From CALSMU01 sp963926405 (GTDB lineage: Bacteria; Bacteroidota; Bacteroidia; Flavobacteriales_D; Parvicellaceae): DNA of 12,789 bases. The notes under the pieces are model-generated. The model saw nothing but the letters and a program-made list of their open reading frames with translations. It made no database searches and was not told where the DNA came from. The translations under genes and the position numbers were made by a program. The DNA lies in contig CAWUXI010000123.1 in the NCBI GenBank assembly GCA_963926405.1, positions 1 through 12,789 of the forward strand, given 5' to 3'. This document shows positions 1 through 7,431 of the stretch, in pieces (within the stretch, counting starts at the first letter, position 1; every line of letters begins with the position of its first letter).

Positions 1-471
1 GAAAAAAGGAAAAGAATAAGTGGAGGTCTAGCTCTTTTTAATTTAACTAAACCGAAACAAAGTTTTTTTAATGATGTTGGAACCAAACTAGACATGCGAC
101 TCGCAGTTAATGCAAATGCTGAATGGAAAGTTCATGAGAAGATAAATGTACTACCCAGTATGCTATTCATGAGTCAAGGAAAATATAAAGAATTGGACTT
201 TGGCGTTTCTGCAAAGTACATTTTAACTGATTTTATGACAATGTATCGCACAGTTTGGTTTGGGTTATTTTATCGTAACCAAGATGCTGGTTTTTTAACT
301 GCAGGAATGGATTATGACCAATGGAAAGTTGGCGTGAGTTACGATATCAATTTAAGCACATTGGTTCCTGCTAGTAATAATCGTGGAGGCTTAGAAATAT
401 CAGTTATTTATATAATTGACAATACACCGCCAAAAAGAGTAATGCACAGAATTTGCCCAGATTACATTTAA
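1..471 (+). CDS. PorP/SprF-family type IX secretion-associated outer-membrane protein (C-terminal part)
   Basis: The reading frame is open from the first base, so the gene begins upstream; 156 residues are visible before the TAA at 469-471. PorP/SprF proteins are outer-membrane beta-barrel proteins found next to T9SS adhesin genes; SprF is needed for surface display of the adhesin SprB. The visible part has alternating hydrophobic strands. It also has the family's usual ending: a GVSYDINLS-type strand, a small-residue/Asn turn, an RGGLEISVIY strand and a Cys-Pro-containing tail (ICPDYI). A possible internal ATG at 94 is not needed, since the coding sequence upstream of it is continuous. The stop overlaps the next gene's ATG by one base (TAATG), so the two are almost certainly translationally coupled. 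The family call is good; which adhesin or subtype it serves cannot be told. Confidence 0.85.
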   Translation, partial: EKRKRISGGLALFNLTKPKQSFFNDVGTKLDMRLAVNANAEWKVHEKINVLPSMLFMSQGKYKELDFGVSAKYILTDFMTMYRTVWFGLFYRNQDAGFLTAGMDYDQWKVGVSYDINLSTLVPASNNRGGLEISVIYIIDNTPPKRVMHRICPDYI

Positions 472-2720
472 TGAAATTGAAATTACTAATCATACTGCTA
501 TTTCCACTTCTCTGTTTTGGGCAATCTCAAAAGCAATTAATTAAATATGCGGATGAAAATGCTTCTTTGGGGGATTTTTATGGCGCTTCTATCTATTACA
601 AGCAAGCTTTACGATTGGATTCTTCTAATATTCATCTTTTGTATAAATATGCTGAGTCTTTAAGGAGGTATAATAACTATGATTTAGCTTCTTATTACTA
701 TAATAAAATTGTAGAAAAAGATAAAGCTGGTAGAATCTACGAAGATGCTTGGTTTTGGTTTGCTTCCATGCAGAAATACAATGGAGATTACCAAGCTTCT
801 ATGAAATCGTGGAAAAAAGTTAAATCTCTTTACAAGAAGGATAAAAAGGGTTACGAATCATTAAAAGCAAACCAGGAAATGATGTCCTGTGGTTTTGCAA
901 TTCGTTCCAAAAGTGACTCAACAGATGATTGTGCTATTAGCCATTTGGACTCCAATATTAATACAACAAATTCCGAGTTTAGTGCTTTCACTTATTCAAA
1001 TGATTTATTTTTTAGTTCCCTTCGAGACACCACAATGGGTAAAGAATTAACTATTAACCAACCTTATGATTATAAAATAAAAATATTCTCCCCTACAAAA
1101 AAGAACTCAACAGTTTATGGAAGTATAGATTCAATTATCAATAGTCAGCTATTTCATAACGCCAACGGATGCTTTAATTCGAAGGAAACAAAATTCTATT
1201 TTACACGCTGTGATACTTTAAATCATTGTGAAATTTATGTTTCCAAATATGGTGATGGTAAATGGAGTAAGCCAAAAGTACTTCCTGCAAAAGTGAATGA
1301 AAAAGGAACGAACACAACCCAACCCCATGTTACTACGATTGAAAATAAAGAATATTTGTTCTTTTCTTCCAATAGAAATGGAGGGCAAGGCGGCTTGGAT
1401 ATATGGCATTGCGAAGTTCTGGACGGAGATACTTATTCTACGCCGGTGAATGCCGGAAAAACAATTAACACTTTAGACCCCGATATTTGTCCATATTACG
1501 ACCCTAAAGAGGGGGTGTTATATTTTAGTTCTACATGGCACAATGGTTTTGGAGGATTTGACATATTTAAAGTAAAGGGAAAACCAGGTAAATTTTACGA
1601 ACCTGAAAACATGTTACCGCCTATCAATTCTTCATGGAATGACTTCTATTACACCATCAACAAAAGCGGAACAGAAGGCTTTTTAACATCTAATCGATTA
1701 GGAGCCTTTTACAAAAAAGGCCCTACTTGCTGCAACGATATTTGGAAAGTAAATTTTGAAAAAGAAGAAATCGAAGAACAACAGGTTATTGAAACATTAG
1801 ATGACTTAAATAAATACTTGCCCGTTACGCTTTATTTTCACAACGATAGACCAGGGCCTCGTTCCGAAGACACTATAGTGCCCATTAGCTATATGGTCGC
1901 TTTCGATCGCTATAAGGAACTGCAACCAAAATATAGAGATGAATACTCGGAAGGATTAAATGAAAATAAAGAGATGGAAGCTAGATTGGATATTGATGAT
2001 TTCTTTAAACATTACGTTGACAAAGGAGTAAGTGATCTTGAATTATTTACACGTTTATTGCTGCAGGAATTAGGAAAAGGTGAAAAAATTGAAGTCGTTG
2101 TTAAAGGTTTCGCAAGTCCTCTAGCTAAAACAGAATACAATGTTAACCTTACAAAAAGAAGAATTTCAAGTTTACTTAACTATCTGAGAGAATATAATGA
2201 GGGGCAGTTTATCCCCTATTTGGATAAAAATGCTAAAAACGGAGCAGAACTAACCTTTCAAAAAATTCCTTTTGGAGAATACACTGCAAATGCTTCTATT
2301 AGTGACGATTACTATGACCAAAGAAACTCAATTTACAATCGTTCTGCTGCATTGGAGAGAAAGATAGAAATTCAGACCGTCCGACAGGCTAATCCAAAAG
2401 ACAGCGTCTATGCTGAAATAAACATTAACATGAGTACACATGATTTTGGAAAGTTAAAACGTGGACAAATTGTAAAGTATACTTTTGATGTCAAGAACAC
2501 AGGAAACAAAGAGCTTACCTTGCAAAAAGTAATTGTAGCTTGTGGATGTAGCGAAGTCACTTTTACTGAAGAACCTATCAAGCCAGGTGATATTGGAAAA
2601 ATTCATGTAGTCCTAGACACAAAGGATTTAATCGGAAAACAAGTTAAATCCATTACAATTATAGCAGACGCCTTCCCTACTACAAAAAGATTGGTGCTTA
2701 CTGCGGAAGTGTTTGAGTAA
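471..2720 (+). CDS. TPR / PD40 / OmpA-like / DUF1573 envelope protein (PorE-like architecture)
   Basis: This 749-residue exported protein probably links the outer membrane, peptidoglycan and T9SS machinery. I chose ATG 471, which overlaps the upstream stop; a TTG at 453 would add six residues before a clean signal peptide (MKLKLLIILLFPLLCFGQ). In order: TPR-like helices at about 20-130 (GASIYYKQAL, SYYYNKIVE); PD40/WD40-like strands with FFSS.R motifs, clearest at 295-312 (NRNGGQGGLDIW) and 349-366 (NGFGGFDIF); an OmpA-like domain at about 450-600 starting with LYFHND and containing GFASP (546-550) and NLTKRR (559-564); and a DUF1573 domain at about 654-749 (THDFGKLKRGQ, a CGC at 691-693). 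P. gingivalis PorE has TPR, PD40, a regulatory-like fold and an OmpA domain. This protein lacks an obvious regulatory-like domain and adds DUF1573. Aligned without gaps to E. coli OmpA, the diaminopimelate-binding Asp is Ser549, while the partner Arg is kept (Arg564). Confidence 0.85.
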   Translation: MKLKLLIILLFPLLCFGQSQKQLIKYADENASLGDFYGASIYYKQALRLDSSNIHLLYKYAESLRRYNNYDLASYYYNKIVEKDKAGRIYEDAWFWFASMQKYNGDYQASMKSWKKVKSLYKKDKKGYESLKANQEMMSCGFAIRSKSDSTDDCAISHLDSNINTTNSEFSAFTYSNDLFFSSLRDTTMGKELTINQPYDYKIKIFSPTKKNSTVYGSIDSIINSQLFHNANGCFNSKETKFYFTRCDTLNHCEIYVSKYGDGKWSKPKVLPAKVNEKGTNTTQPHVTTIENKEYLFFSSNRNGGQGGLDIWHCEVLDGDTYSTPVNAGKTINTLDPDICPYYDPKEGVLYFSSTWHNGFGGFDIFKVKGKPGKFYEPENMLPPINSSWNDFYYTINKSGTEGFLTSNRLGAFYKKGPTCCNDIWKVNFEKEEIEEQQVIETLDDLNKYLPVTLYFHNDRPGPRSEDTIVPISYMVAFDRYKELQPKYRDEYSEGLNENKEMEARLDIDDFFKHYVDKGVSDLELFTRLLLQELGKGEKIEVVVKGFASPLAKTEYNVNLTKRRISSLLNYLREYNEGQFIPYLDKNAKNGAELTFQKIPFGEYTANASISDDYYDQRNSIYNRSAALERKIEIQTVRQANPKDSVYAEININMSTHDFGKLKRGQIVKYTFDVKNTGNKELTLQKVIVACGCSEVTFTEEPIKPGDIGKIHVVLDTKDLIGKQVKSITIIADAFPTTKRLVLTAEVFE

Positions 2721-2728
2721 AAAGAGTG

Positions 2729-3151
2729 ATGCTGAATATTAAAACCATTTCCTACTTATTGCTTACAGTCAATTTAATACTACTTATTGGTCTTATTAGT
2801 GGTATTCAAGCATTTTATGAAGCTAGCAGCCCTTGGATACCAAAATATGCTGCAGCATATTTTGCCTCAAAAAAAGCCTTAGTACCACTTCAACAGCCTA
2901 TAATAGCAATTCTCGTTGGATGCATTCTATTGCTTCAGATCTATATGACGGTAGCTAAAAACATTAAGTTTCTTATTCCCTTCTCTTGTATTAGTCTGTA
3001 TGCGCTTTCTAATTTTTATATAAATGGAATTATTAACGACTACCCTTCTATGCATTACAGCGATGTATTATATATTCTGTATTCCGTAAATTTAGGCCTT
3101 TTAATTATTCATTTCTTCTTCACTTCTAGGTACACGAATAAATATGTTTGA
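2729..3151 (+). CDS. Small four-helix membrane protein, function unknown
   Basis: This is a 140-residue protein I do not recognise. Hydrophobicity suggests four membrane helices at about 7-28, 56-76, 80-98 and 112-132, with a short polar C-terminal tail (SRYTNKYV). The loop between helices 1 and 2 is rich in aromatic and small residues (SSPWIPKYAAAYFASKKA); no catalytic or metal-binding motif is visible. ATG 2729 is preferred; a GTG at 2726 would only add one Met. It lies eight bases after the stop of the OmpA-like gene on the same strand, so it probably shares a transcript with the PorP/SprF and OmpA-like genes. Whether it has a T9SS or envelope role is inference from position alone. Confidence 0.75.
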   Translation: MLNIKTISYLLLTVNLILLIGLISGIQAFYEASSPWIPKYAAAYFASKKALVPLQQPIIAILVGCILLLQIYMTVAKNIKFLIPFSCISLYALSNFYINGIINDYPSMHYSDVLYILYSVNLGLLIIHFFFTSRYTNKYV

Positions 3152-3208
3152 ATTGAATAATTAACTGACTACCGGATAAAGTAAAGATAGAGGTCAAGTT
3201 AGCTTGTT

Positions 3209-3607
3209 TTATGCTATTTTTTTTAATCTAAAAAATAGAAGAATCCATCCCGAAATAAAAAGTAAGCCCCCTATAGGTGTCACTGGTCCAAGGAATCTCA
3301 GTGCATCTATTTGCCATACATAATTAAGTGTTAAAAGATATATCGAGCCAGAAAAGAGCAGCATTCCAATGAAGAACAAGTTAATGATAGCTCCAACTTT
3401 TTCAATCTTAAATACCGTAGCTAGAAGAATTACAACAAAAACACTTAGGCTATGAATTAATTGATAAAGAACGCCCGTTTTCCAGCTGTCTAATTTGTCT
3501 ACCGGTAACGCTATAGTTTCCTTAAGATAGTGCGCCCCCATTGCTCCTAATGCGATTGCGATTATCATAGAAATCGTAGCAATTTTTAAATTTTTATTCG
3601 TTTTCAC
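3209..3607 (-). CDS. DUF423 (YgdD-like) inner-membrane protein
   Basis: This 132-residue protein matches the DUF423 family in length (about 120-135 residues) and in its signature motifs: GAMGAH at 21-26, YQLIHSL at 48-54, IGMLLFSGSIYLL at 80-92 and GPVTPIGGL at 107-115, followed by the GW of the last helix. Four hydrophobic segments fit the family topology. The molecular function of DUF423 is not established. The start is a GTG (complement of 3605-3607); the first in-frame ATG is at residue 14, inside the first hydrophobic segment, so GTG is preferred. It lies 85 bases downstream of the DUF4476 gene on the same strand and converges on the preceding membrane-protein gene; no strong terminator hairpin is visible in the 57-base convergent gap. 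Confidence 0.9.
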   Translation of the reverse strand: MKTNKNLKIATISMIIAIALGAMGAHYLKETIALPVDKLDSWKTGVLYQLIHSLSVFVVILLATVFKIEKVGAIINLFFIGMLLFSGSIYLLTLNYVWQIDALRFLGPVTPIGGLLFISGWILLFFRLKKIA

Positions 3608-3692
3608 TAAATGTATTCTAGGTTTTAATAAAAGTACCCTCTGATCTATATAATTATTGATTCAAAATGCAATTCAGGCCATGAGACAAAAA

Positions 3693-4700
3693 TTATCTTT
3701 TGGAAATATATTCATTCAGTTCCTCTTTCGAAGAACTGAAATCGAAGATTTTATTTACTTGGAAAAAATTGTCAATATCATACGTGTAAGCGTATGCGAA
3801 TTTAGCAAATTCCAATTTTTTATCTTCAAAATCAAAAGATTCAGAGATTGTAATAATATTTTGTACACTCATACACTTACCTTCTAGGGCTTGTTTAGCA
3901 ATCATTATTTTTTCATCAGAAAAGCTTTCTTCTTCAATAGCGTTTTTAATTGCATTTACATCACTTAATGGCGGAATACATCCAGTTTTACCATTGTACC
4001 CAGAAACATATTGCACAGGAGCGGTTTGCACTTCGCTTTCTGTGTTCATTCCACCGGAAGTAGTTGTCGTGGTTGTTGTTGTCGAGGTGTAAGATGTTTC
4101 AACATTGTCGGATACTTGAACATTGTTATTCATTCCGTTATCGTTTACATTAACGTTCATATTTAATTCAAGACCTCCAACAGAAACATTCATAAGAAGG
4201 TTTTCTTCCATTCCTTCTGAATTGTTGGAAATAGTTACATTTGAGCCCATACCATTTACTGAAGTTGTTGTCGTAACTGTTTCATCAACTACTACCCTAT
4301 TTGTTGTCGGGGCCTCCACTGTTTGATAAACAATTTGTACTTGCTGTTCGTTGGTGGCAGCTTGTCCCATAGCCACTTCTCCAAAATACCTAAGTTTATA
4401 GCCTTTCTTCGTACTTACTATTCTTGCAGTTGCTTCAACGTTCATTGATTCGAAATAGAAGTTCTTATCTATATCCGGTGTTTTGCCATCCGAGAATACA
4501 ATCTTTACCTGATTTTGATTGTTCGAAAGCCCTGTTATTTTAACATTAGTTTGGGGCTCTGAGTTTTGTTTAATTCCATTTACTATGGCGTAAAAAGGAG
4601 TTGGCTCAGAAGCAAATATGATTAAATTAGAAGTAGCTTGAGCTACCCCAGATATTAATGTTATAATCGTTAAGGAGCTTAGTAATAGTAATGATTTCAT
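3693..4700 (-). CDS. Secreted DUF4476-domain protein with Thr/Asn-rich linker
   Basis: This is a 335-residue exported protein. A signal peptide spans about residues 1-22 (MKSLLLLSSLTIITLISGVAQA). Residues 26-110 form the N-terminal region often seen in these Bacteroidota proteins (LIIFASEPTPFYAIVNGIKQN, TNVKITGL, VKIVFSD). Residues about 130-235 are a low-complexity linker rich in Thr, Asn, Val and Met, including eight consecutive threonines at 207-214 written with mixed codons. The C-terminal 95 residues match DUF4476: a Cys (241), FSDEKIMIAKQAL, a second Cys (276) with a following Gln, then SFDFEDKKLEFAKFAY and FDFSSSKEEL. DUF4476 has no known biochemical function; the two cysteines could form a disulfide outside the cytoplasm. 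It is transcribed divergently from the saccharopine dehydrogenase-like gene and is followed by the DUF423 gene. Confidence 0.85.
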   Translation of the reverse strand: MKSLLLLSSLTIITLISGVAQATSNLIIFASEPTPFYAIVNGIKQNSEPQTNVKITGLSNNQNQVKIVFSDGKTPDIDKNFYFESMNVEATARIVSTKKGYKLRYFGEVAMGQAATNEQQVQIVYQTVEAPTTNRVVVDETVTTTTSVNGMGSNVTISNNSEGMEENLLMNVSVGGLELNMNVNVNDNGMNNNVQVSDNVETSYTSTTTTTTTTSGGMNTESEVQTAPVQYVSGYNGKTGCIPPLSDVNAIKNAIEEESFSDEKIMIAKQALEGKCMSVQNIITISESFDFEDKKLEFAKFAYAYTYDIDNFFQVNKIFDFSSSKEELNEYISKR

Positions 4701-4723
4701 GACCGTTTAATGTTGGTTTTATT

Positions 4724-4739
4724 ATTTACGAGAGTAAAT
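4724..4739. other. Perfect 6-bp inverted repeat in the divergent intergenic region
   Basis: ATTTAC and GTAAAT face each other across a four-base loop, 23 bases upstream of the DUF4476 start codon and within the 184-base gap between two divergent genes. It could be a small operator or a 5' UTR hairpin of the DUF4476 transcript. A short AT-rich palindrome like this can arise by chance. Nothing else in the gap (4701-4884) is recognisable; I find no clear TAnnTTTG element for either gene there. Confidence 0.3.
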
Positions 4740-4884
4740 TTAACTTATGCAAAGCACTTAGCCATAGTTGTGCCAAAAAATATTTTTCAGAATACAAGTT
4801 TGTTAATAAAAAGTTAACCTAGAGAGGGTGCTTGGTATTCGGATAGTCATTATATTTATGACCTTAAATTCGAAACCAGATCAA

Positions 4885-6252
4885 ATGAAAACAATACTAG
4901 TAATAGGAGCAGGAAGGTCATCATCGTCAATGATACGTTATTTTTTAAATAATGCAGAACAAGAGAATTGGTACATAAGAGTCGGAGATATGAATCTGGA
5001 AATGGCTCAGGATAAAGTAGGTGAACATCCTAGAGCAGAGGCTTTTCAATTTGACGCATTAAACGAAGATTCAAGAAGAGCAGAGTTACAAAAAGTTGAT
5101 TTTGTTGTATCTATGTTGCCAGCCAGTTTTCATGTAGAAGTAGTTAAGGATTGTATTGACATGAAGATTAATGTAATAACACCTTCTTATGTCTCGGAAG
5201 AAATGAAAGAACTAGATGGAGCTGCAAGAGAAGCTGGCATTATTATAATGAATGAAATAGGAGTAGATCCTGGTATTGATCATATGAGTGCTAAAAGAAT
5301 ACTAGACCAAATAGCTGAAAAAAAGGGAGATATTGATTATTTTGAGTCTTTTACTGGCGGTCTAATTGCGCCGGAAAGTGATGATAATCCATGGAATTAT
5401 AAATTTACTTGGAATCCCAGGAATGTAGTTTTAGCAGGTCAAGGAACTGCAGCTAAGTTTATTCAGCAAGGTAACTACAAGTATATACCTTATAATAAAT
5501 TGTTTAGGAGGACGGAGATTATAGAAGTAGAGGGGCACGGTAAGTTTGAAGGATATGCAAACAGAGATTCTTTAAAATATCGCTCAATTTATGGTTTGGA
5601 AAATATCCCTACTATTTATAGAGGAACATTTAGAAAAGTTGGTTTTTGTAGAGCTTGGAATGTATTTGTCGCATTAGGCGCAACTGATGATAGTTATGTT
5701 ATAGAAGGGTCAAAAAATATGACTAAACGAGATTTCATTAATTCTTTTTTAGCATATAATCCGCATGATTCTGTAGAGTTAAAACTTCGTCATTATATGA
5801 AAATTGATCATGACGATTATATATGGGATAGACTTGTTTGGTTAGGTATATTTGAAAAAGAGCCGTTAAATTTAGAAAAGGATATGACACCTGCCCAAAT
5901 CCTTCAAAAAATACTGGAAGAAAAATGGACTTTAAAGCCAAACGACAAAGATATGATTGTAATGTGGCATAAATTTGGGTATAAAATTGATGGCGAATTA
6001 CATGAGTTAAATTCTTCTATGGTTTGTATTGGTGAGGATCAAACCTATACAGCTATGAGTGAAACTGTTGGCCTGCCTGTTGCTATCTGTACAAAGATGA
6101 TTCTTAATGGAACTATTAAATTAAAGGGAGTGCAACTGCCAATTCATAAAGAAATTTATGAACCTGTTCTAAAGGAGTTAGAAGAATATGGTATTGTATT
6201 TACAGATAAAGAAGTTGCGCCCACTCCCTATCCCGATATTGCTATAATGTAG
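4885..6252 (+). CDS. Saccharopine dehydrogenase-family NAD(P)-dependent oxidoreductase
   Basis: This 455-residue cytoplasmic enzyme belongs to the saccharopine dehydrogenase/reductase superfamily, whose members interconvert saccharopine with lysine or aminoadipate-semialdehyde derivatives. A Rossmann nucleotide-binding motif opens the protein (MKTILVIGAGRSSSS, Gly8-Ala-Gly10). It is followed by FVVSMLPASFHVEVV, an NVITPSYVSEEM stretch, the NEIGVDPGIDHM motif (DPGIDH at 128-133) and GGLIAPESDDNPWNYKFTW from 158, all typical of the family's catalytic domain. ATG 4885 was chosen because the Rossmann strand then starts at residue 3; an in-frame ATG at 4858 and a GTG at 4828 would add non-conserved residues. 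No lysine-pathway partner gene is nearby, so catabolic or biosynthetic direction and true substrate are unresolved. Other members of this superfamily act on other amino-acid-like substrates. Confidence 0.85.
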   Translation: MKTILVIGAGRSSSSMIRYFLNNAEQENWYIRVGDMNLEMAQDKVGEHPRAEAFQFDALNEDSRRAELQKVDFVVSMLPASFHVEVVKDCIDMKINVITPSYVSEEMKELDGAAREAGIIIMNEIGVDPGIDHMSAKRILDQIAEKKGDIDYFESFTGGLIAPESDDNPWNYKFTWNPRNVVLAGQGTAAKFIQQGNYKYIPYNKLFRRTEIIEVEGHGKFEGYANRDSLKYRSIYGLENIPTIYRGTFRKVGFCRAWNVFVALGATDDSYVIEGSKNMTKRDFINSFLAYNPHDSVELKLRHYMKIDHDDYIWDRLVWLGIFEKEPLNLEKDMTPAQILQKILEEKWTLKPNDKDMIVMWHKFGYKIDGELHELNSSMVCIGEDQTYTAMSETVGLPVAICTKMILNGTIKLKGVQLPIHKEIYEPVLKELEEYGIVFTDKEVAPTPYPDIAIM

Positions 6253-6278
6253 ATTGCTTTCTTATGGTAGTTTTTTTT

Positions 6279-6355
6279 AAGGTAAATAGTTCAAGGTTAT
6301 ACCTTTAATGCTGGTTAGTAACTATCTCATAAATGACAGTAAGACTATGCCAGCA
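6279..6355. other. Possible 3'-end RNA structures between convergent genes
   Basis: The 106-base gap between two convergent genes holds two inverted repeats: AAGGTA (6279-6284) with TACCTT (6300-6305), and TGCTGG (6309-6314) with CCAGCA (6350-6355). The second is extended inward by AGT/ACT pairs. A run of eight T lies just before the first arm (6271-6278), upstream rather than downstream of the stem for plus-strand transcripts. Neither is a textbook intrinsic terminator; the second loop is long. They are recorded as candidate transcript-end structures only. Confidence 0.2.
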
Positions 6356-6358
6356 AAG

Positions 6359-7297
6359 CTAATTATTAACCTGAATCATTTCACCAATTTTCAGAATCCT
6401 TGAGGGTTTAATGTTATTTAATTCGCATATTTTATCTACAGTACTGTTGTATTTCAAAGACATTGCAAATAGTGAATCTCCAGATCTTACTATATGATAT
6501 TTTACTCTTTCGTCTCCAGGTAATGTCTTCGTTTTTGAAGAGGAACTTGATCTACCTAAAGTTGTTTTTTTGTAATTAAACATACCTGCATGTATAAAGA
6601 GATTCTCACTTTTTAATTTTTTGGACTTAAAATCAATGACTTCCTCTGGATTTAAGGCATTTCCAAAAAATCGGATTTCAAAATGTAGATGATCTCCAGT
6701 AGAATGACCCGTACTTCCCCCTAAGCCTATGTGATCTCCAGCTTTAACATCTTGATTTGCAGAAACAAAAAGCTTTTCTAAATGCGCATAATATGTTTCA
6801 AGTCCATTATAGTGACGGATAATCACAAGATTGCCATATCCCCCCGTATTATATTTTGCATATCGAACAATTCCATCAAAACAAGAACTTAAAGTATCTC
6901 CTATAACTAAGTCAACATCAATACCATAGTGAAATTTTCTTCCACGGTATTTAAACGTTGAAGTGACCAGTCCTGGATGTGGCATACAGAACTTATTATG
7001 GTTTGAATCTATGCTGCAGAGCCATAAAGTATCTGGAATGTTGGATAAATCATTATCATAAGTATATGGTATTTGTGTATCCCAATGTTCCTTCCACATG
7101 TAATTACTATCTCCTTGAATAATCTCATGTAACTCAGAATTTACAATTCCGTCAAAATTGATCATATCGATATATTCCCAGCTTTTGTCAGAAAATATAA
7201 CAACTGAATCATCGCCCATCATAACCGTATCCTTTACGAATTGAGAACTCCCTAAAAATGATAGAAACAAGATTATTATGGCAAATAAATAATTCAC
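6359..7297 (-). CDS. Secreted M23-family metallopeptidase with C-terminal LysM domain
   Basis: This 312-residue exported protein probably cuts peptide cross-links in peptidoglycan. The N-terminus is a signal peptide (MNYLFAIIILFLSFLGSSQ). The M23 (lysostaphin/LytM-type) domain covers about residues 105-222 and has the full catalytic set: His123 and Asp127 in HYGID, His172 in YYAHL, and His203/His205 in HLHFE. This predicts an active zinc enzyme rather than a degenerate EnvC/NlpD-type activator. A Ser/Lys linker (249-258) leads to a LysM domain at about 267-311 (YHIVRSGDSLFAMSLKYN, ICELNNI, LKIGEMIQV) that would bind glycan strands. The region before the M23 domain (about 20-105) has no clear family. 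The gene lies 134 bases downstream of the GMC gene and has its own promoter-like element, so it may be transcribed separately. Confidence 0.9.
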   Translation of the reverse strand: MNYLFAIIILFLSFLGSSQFVKDTVMMGDDSVVIFSDKSWEYIDMINFDGIVNSELHEIIQGDSNYMWKEHWDTQIPYTYDNDLSNIPDTLWLCSIDSNHNKFCMPHPGLVTSTFKYRGRKFHYGIDVDLVIGDTLSSCFDGIVRYAKYNTGGYGNLVIIRHYNGLETYYAHLEKLFVSANQDVKAGDHIGLGGSTGHSTGDHLHFEIRFFGNALNPEEVIDFKSKKLKSENLFIHAGMFNYKKTTLGRSSSSSKTKTLPGDERVKYHIVRSGDSLFAMSLKYNSTVDKICELNNIKPSRILKIGEMIQVNN

Positions 7298-7343
7298 TAT
7301 AACAAAAGTAGTTGGATTTAAAAAAGTAAATTAAATAAACTTC

Positions 7344-7351
7344 CAAAGTTA
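7344..7351 (-). promoter_or_regulatory. Bacteroidota -7 promoter element upstream of the M23 peptidase gene
   Basis: On the minus strand the sequence is TAACTTTG, an exact match to the Bacteroidota sigma-A -7 consensus TAnnTTTG. It lies 46 bases upstream of the ATG at 7297, which would give a 5' leader of about 40 bases. No good -33 TTTG is present at the expected distance; a CTTA lies about 20 bases upstream. A match to six fixed positions can occur by chance in AT-rich DNA. Confidence 0.4.
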
Positions 7352-7431
7352 TAAACAGTAGAATTTAAATATAAGGGAGATGTTTCTATAATACCACTTA
7401 AAAACTTGTATTTCAATACGTTATCAGAGTA

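Noticed and set aside
3152..3208. Possible terminator in the convergent gap after the small membrane protein
   Set aside because: There is a T run at 3217-3224 but I find no stable stem immediately before it, and the run lies inside the DUF423 coding sequence.
3657..3887. 76-residue plus-strand open frame over the DUF4476 gene's 3' end
   Set aside because: Most of it overlaps the conserved DUF4476 domain on the other strand, and the peptide has no family features.
4059..4082. Apparent trinucleotide repeat
   Set aside because: The bases encode eight threonines with several different codons, so it is not a perfect microsatellite or a likely phase-variation switch.
4123..4326. 67-residue plus-strand open frame opposite the DUF4476 linker
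   Set aside because: It is produced by the low-complexity Thr/Val codons of the opposite strand.
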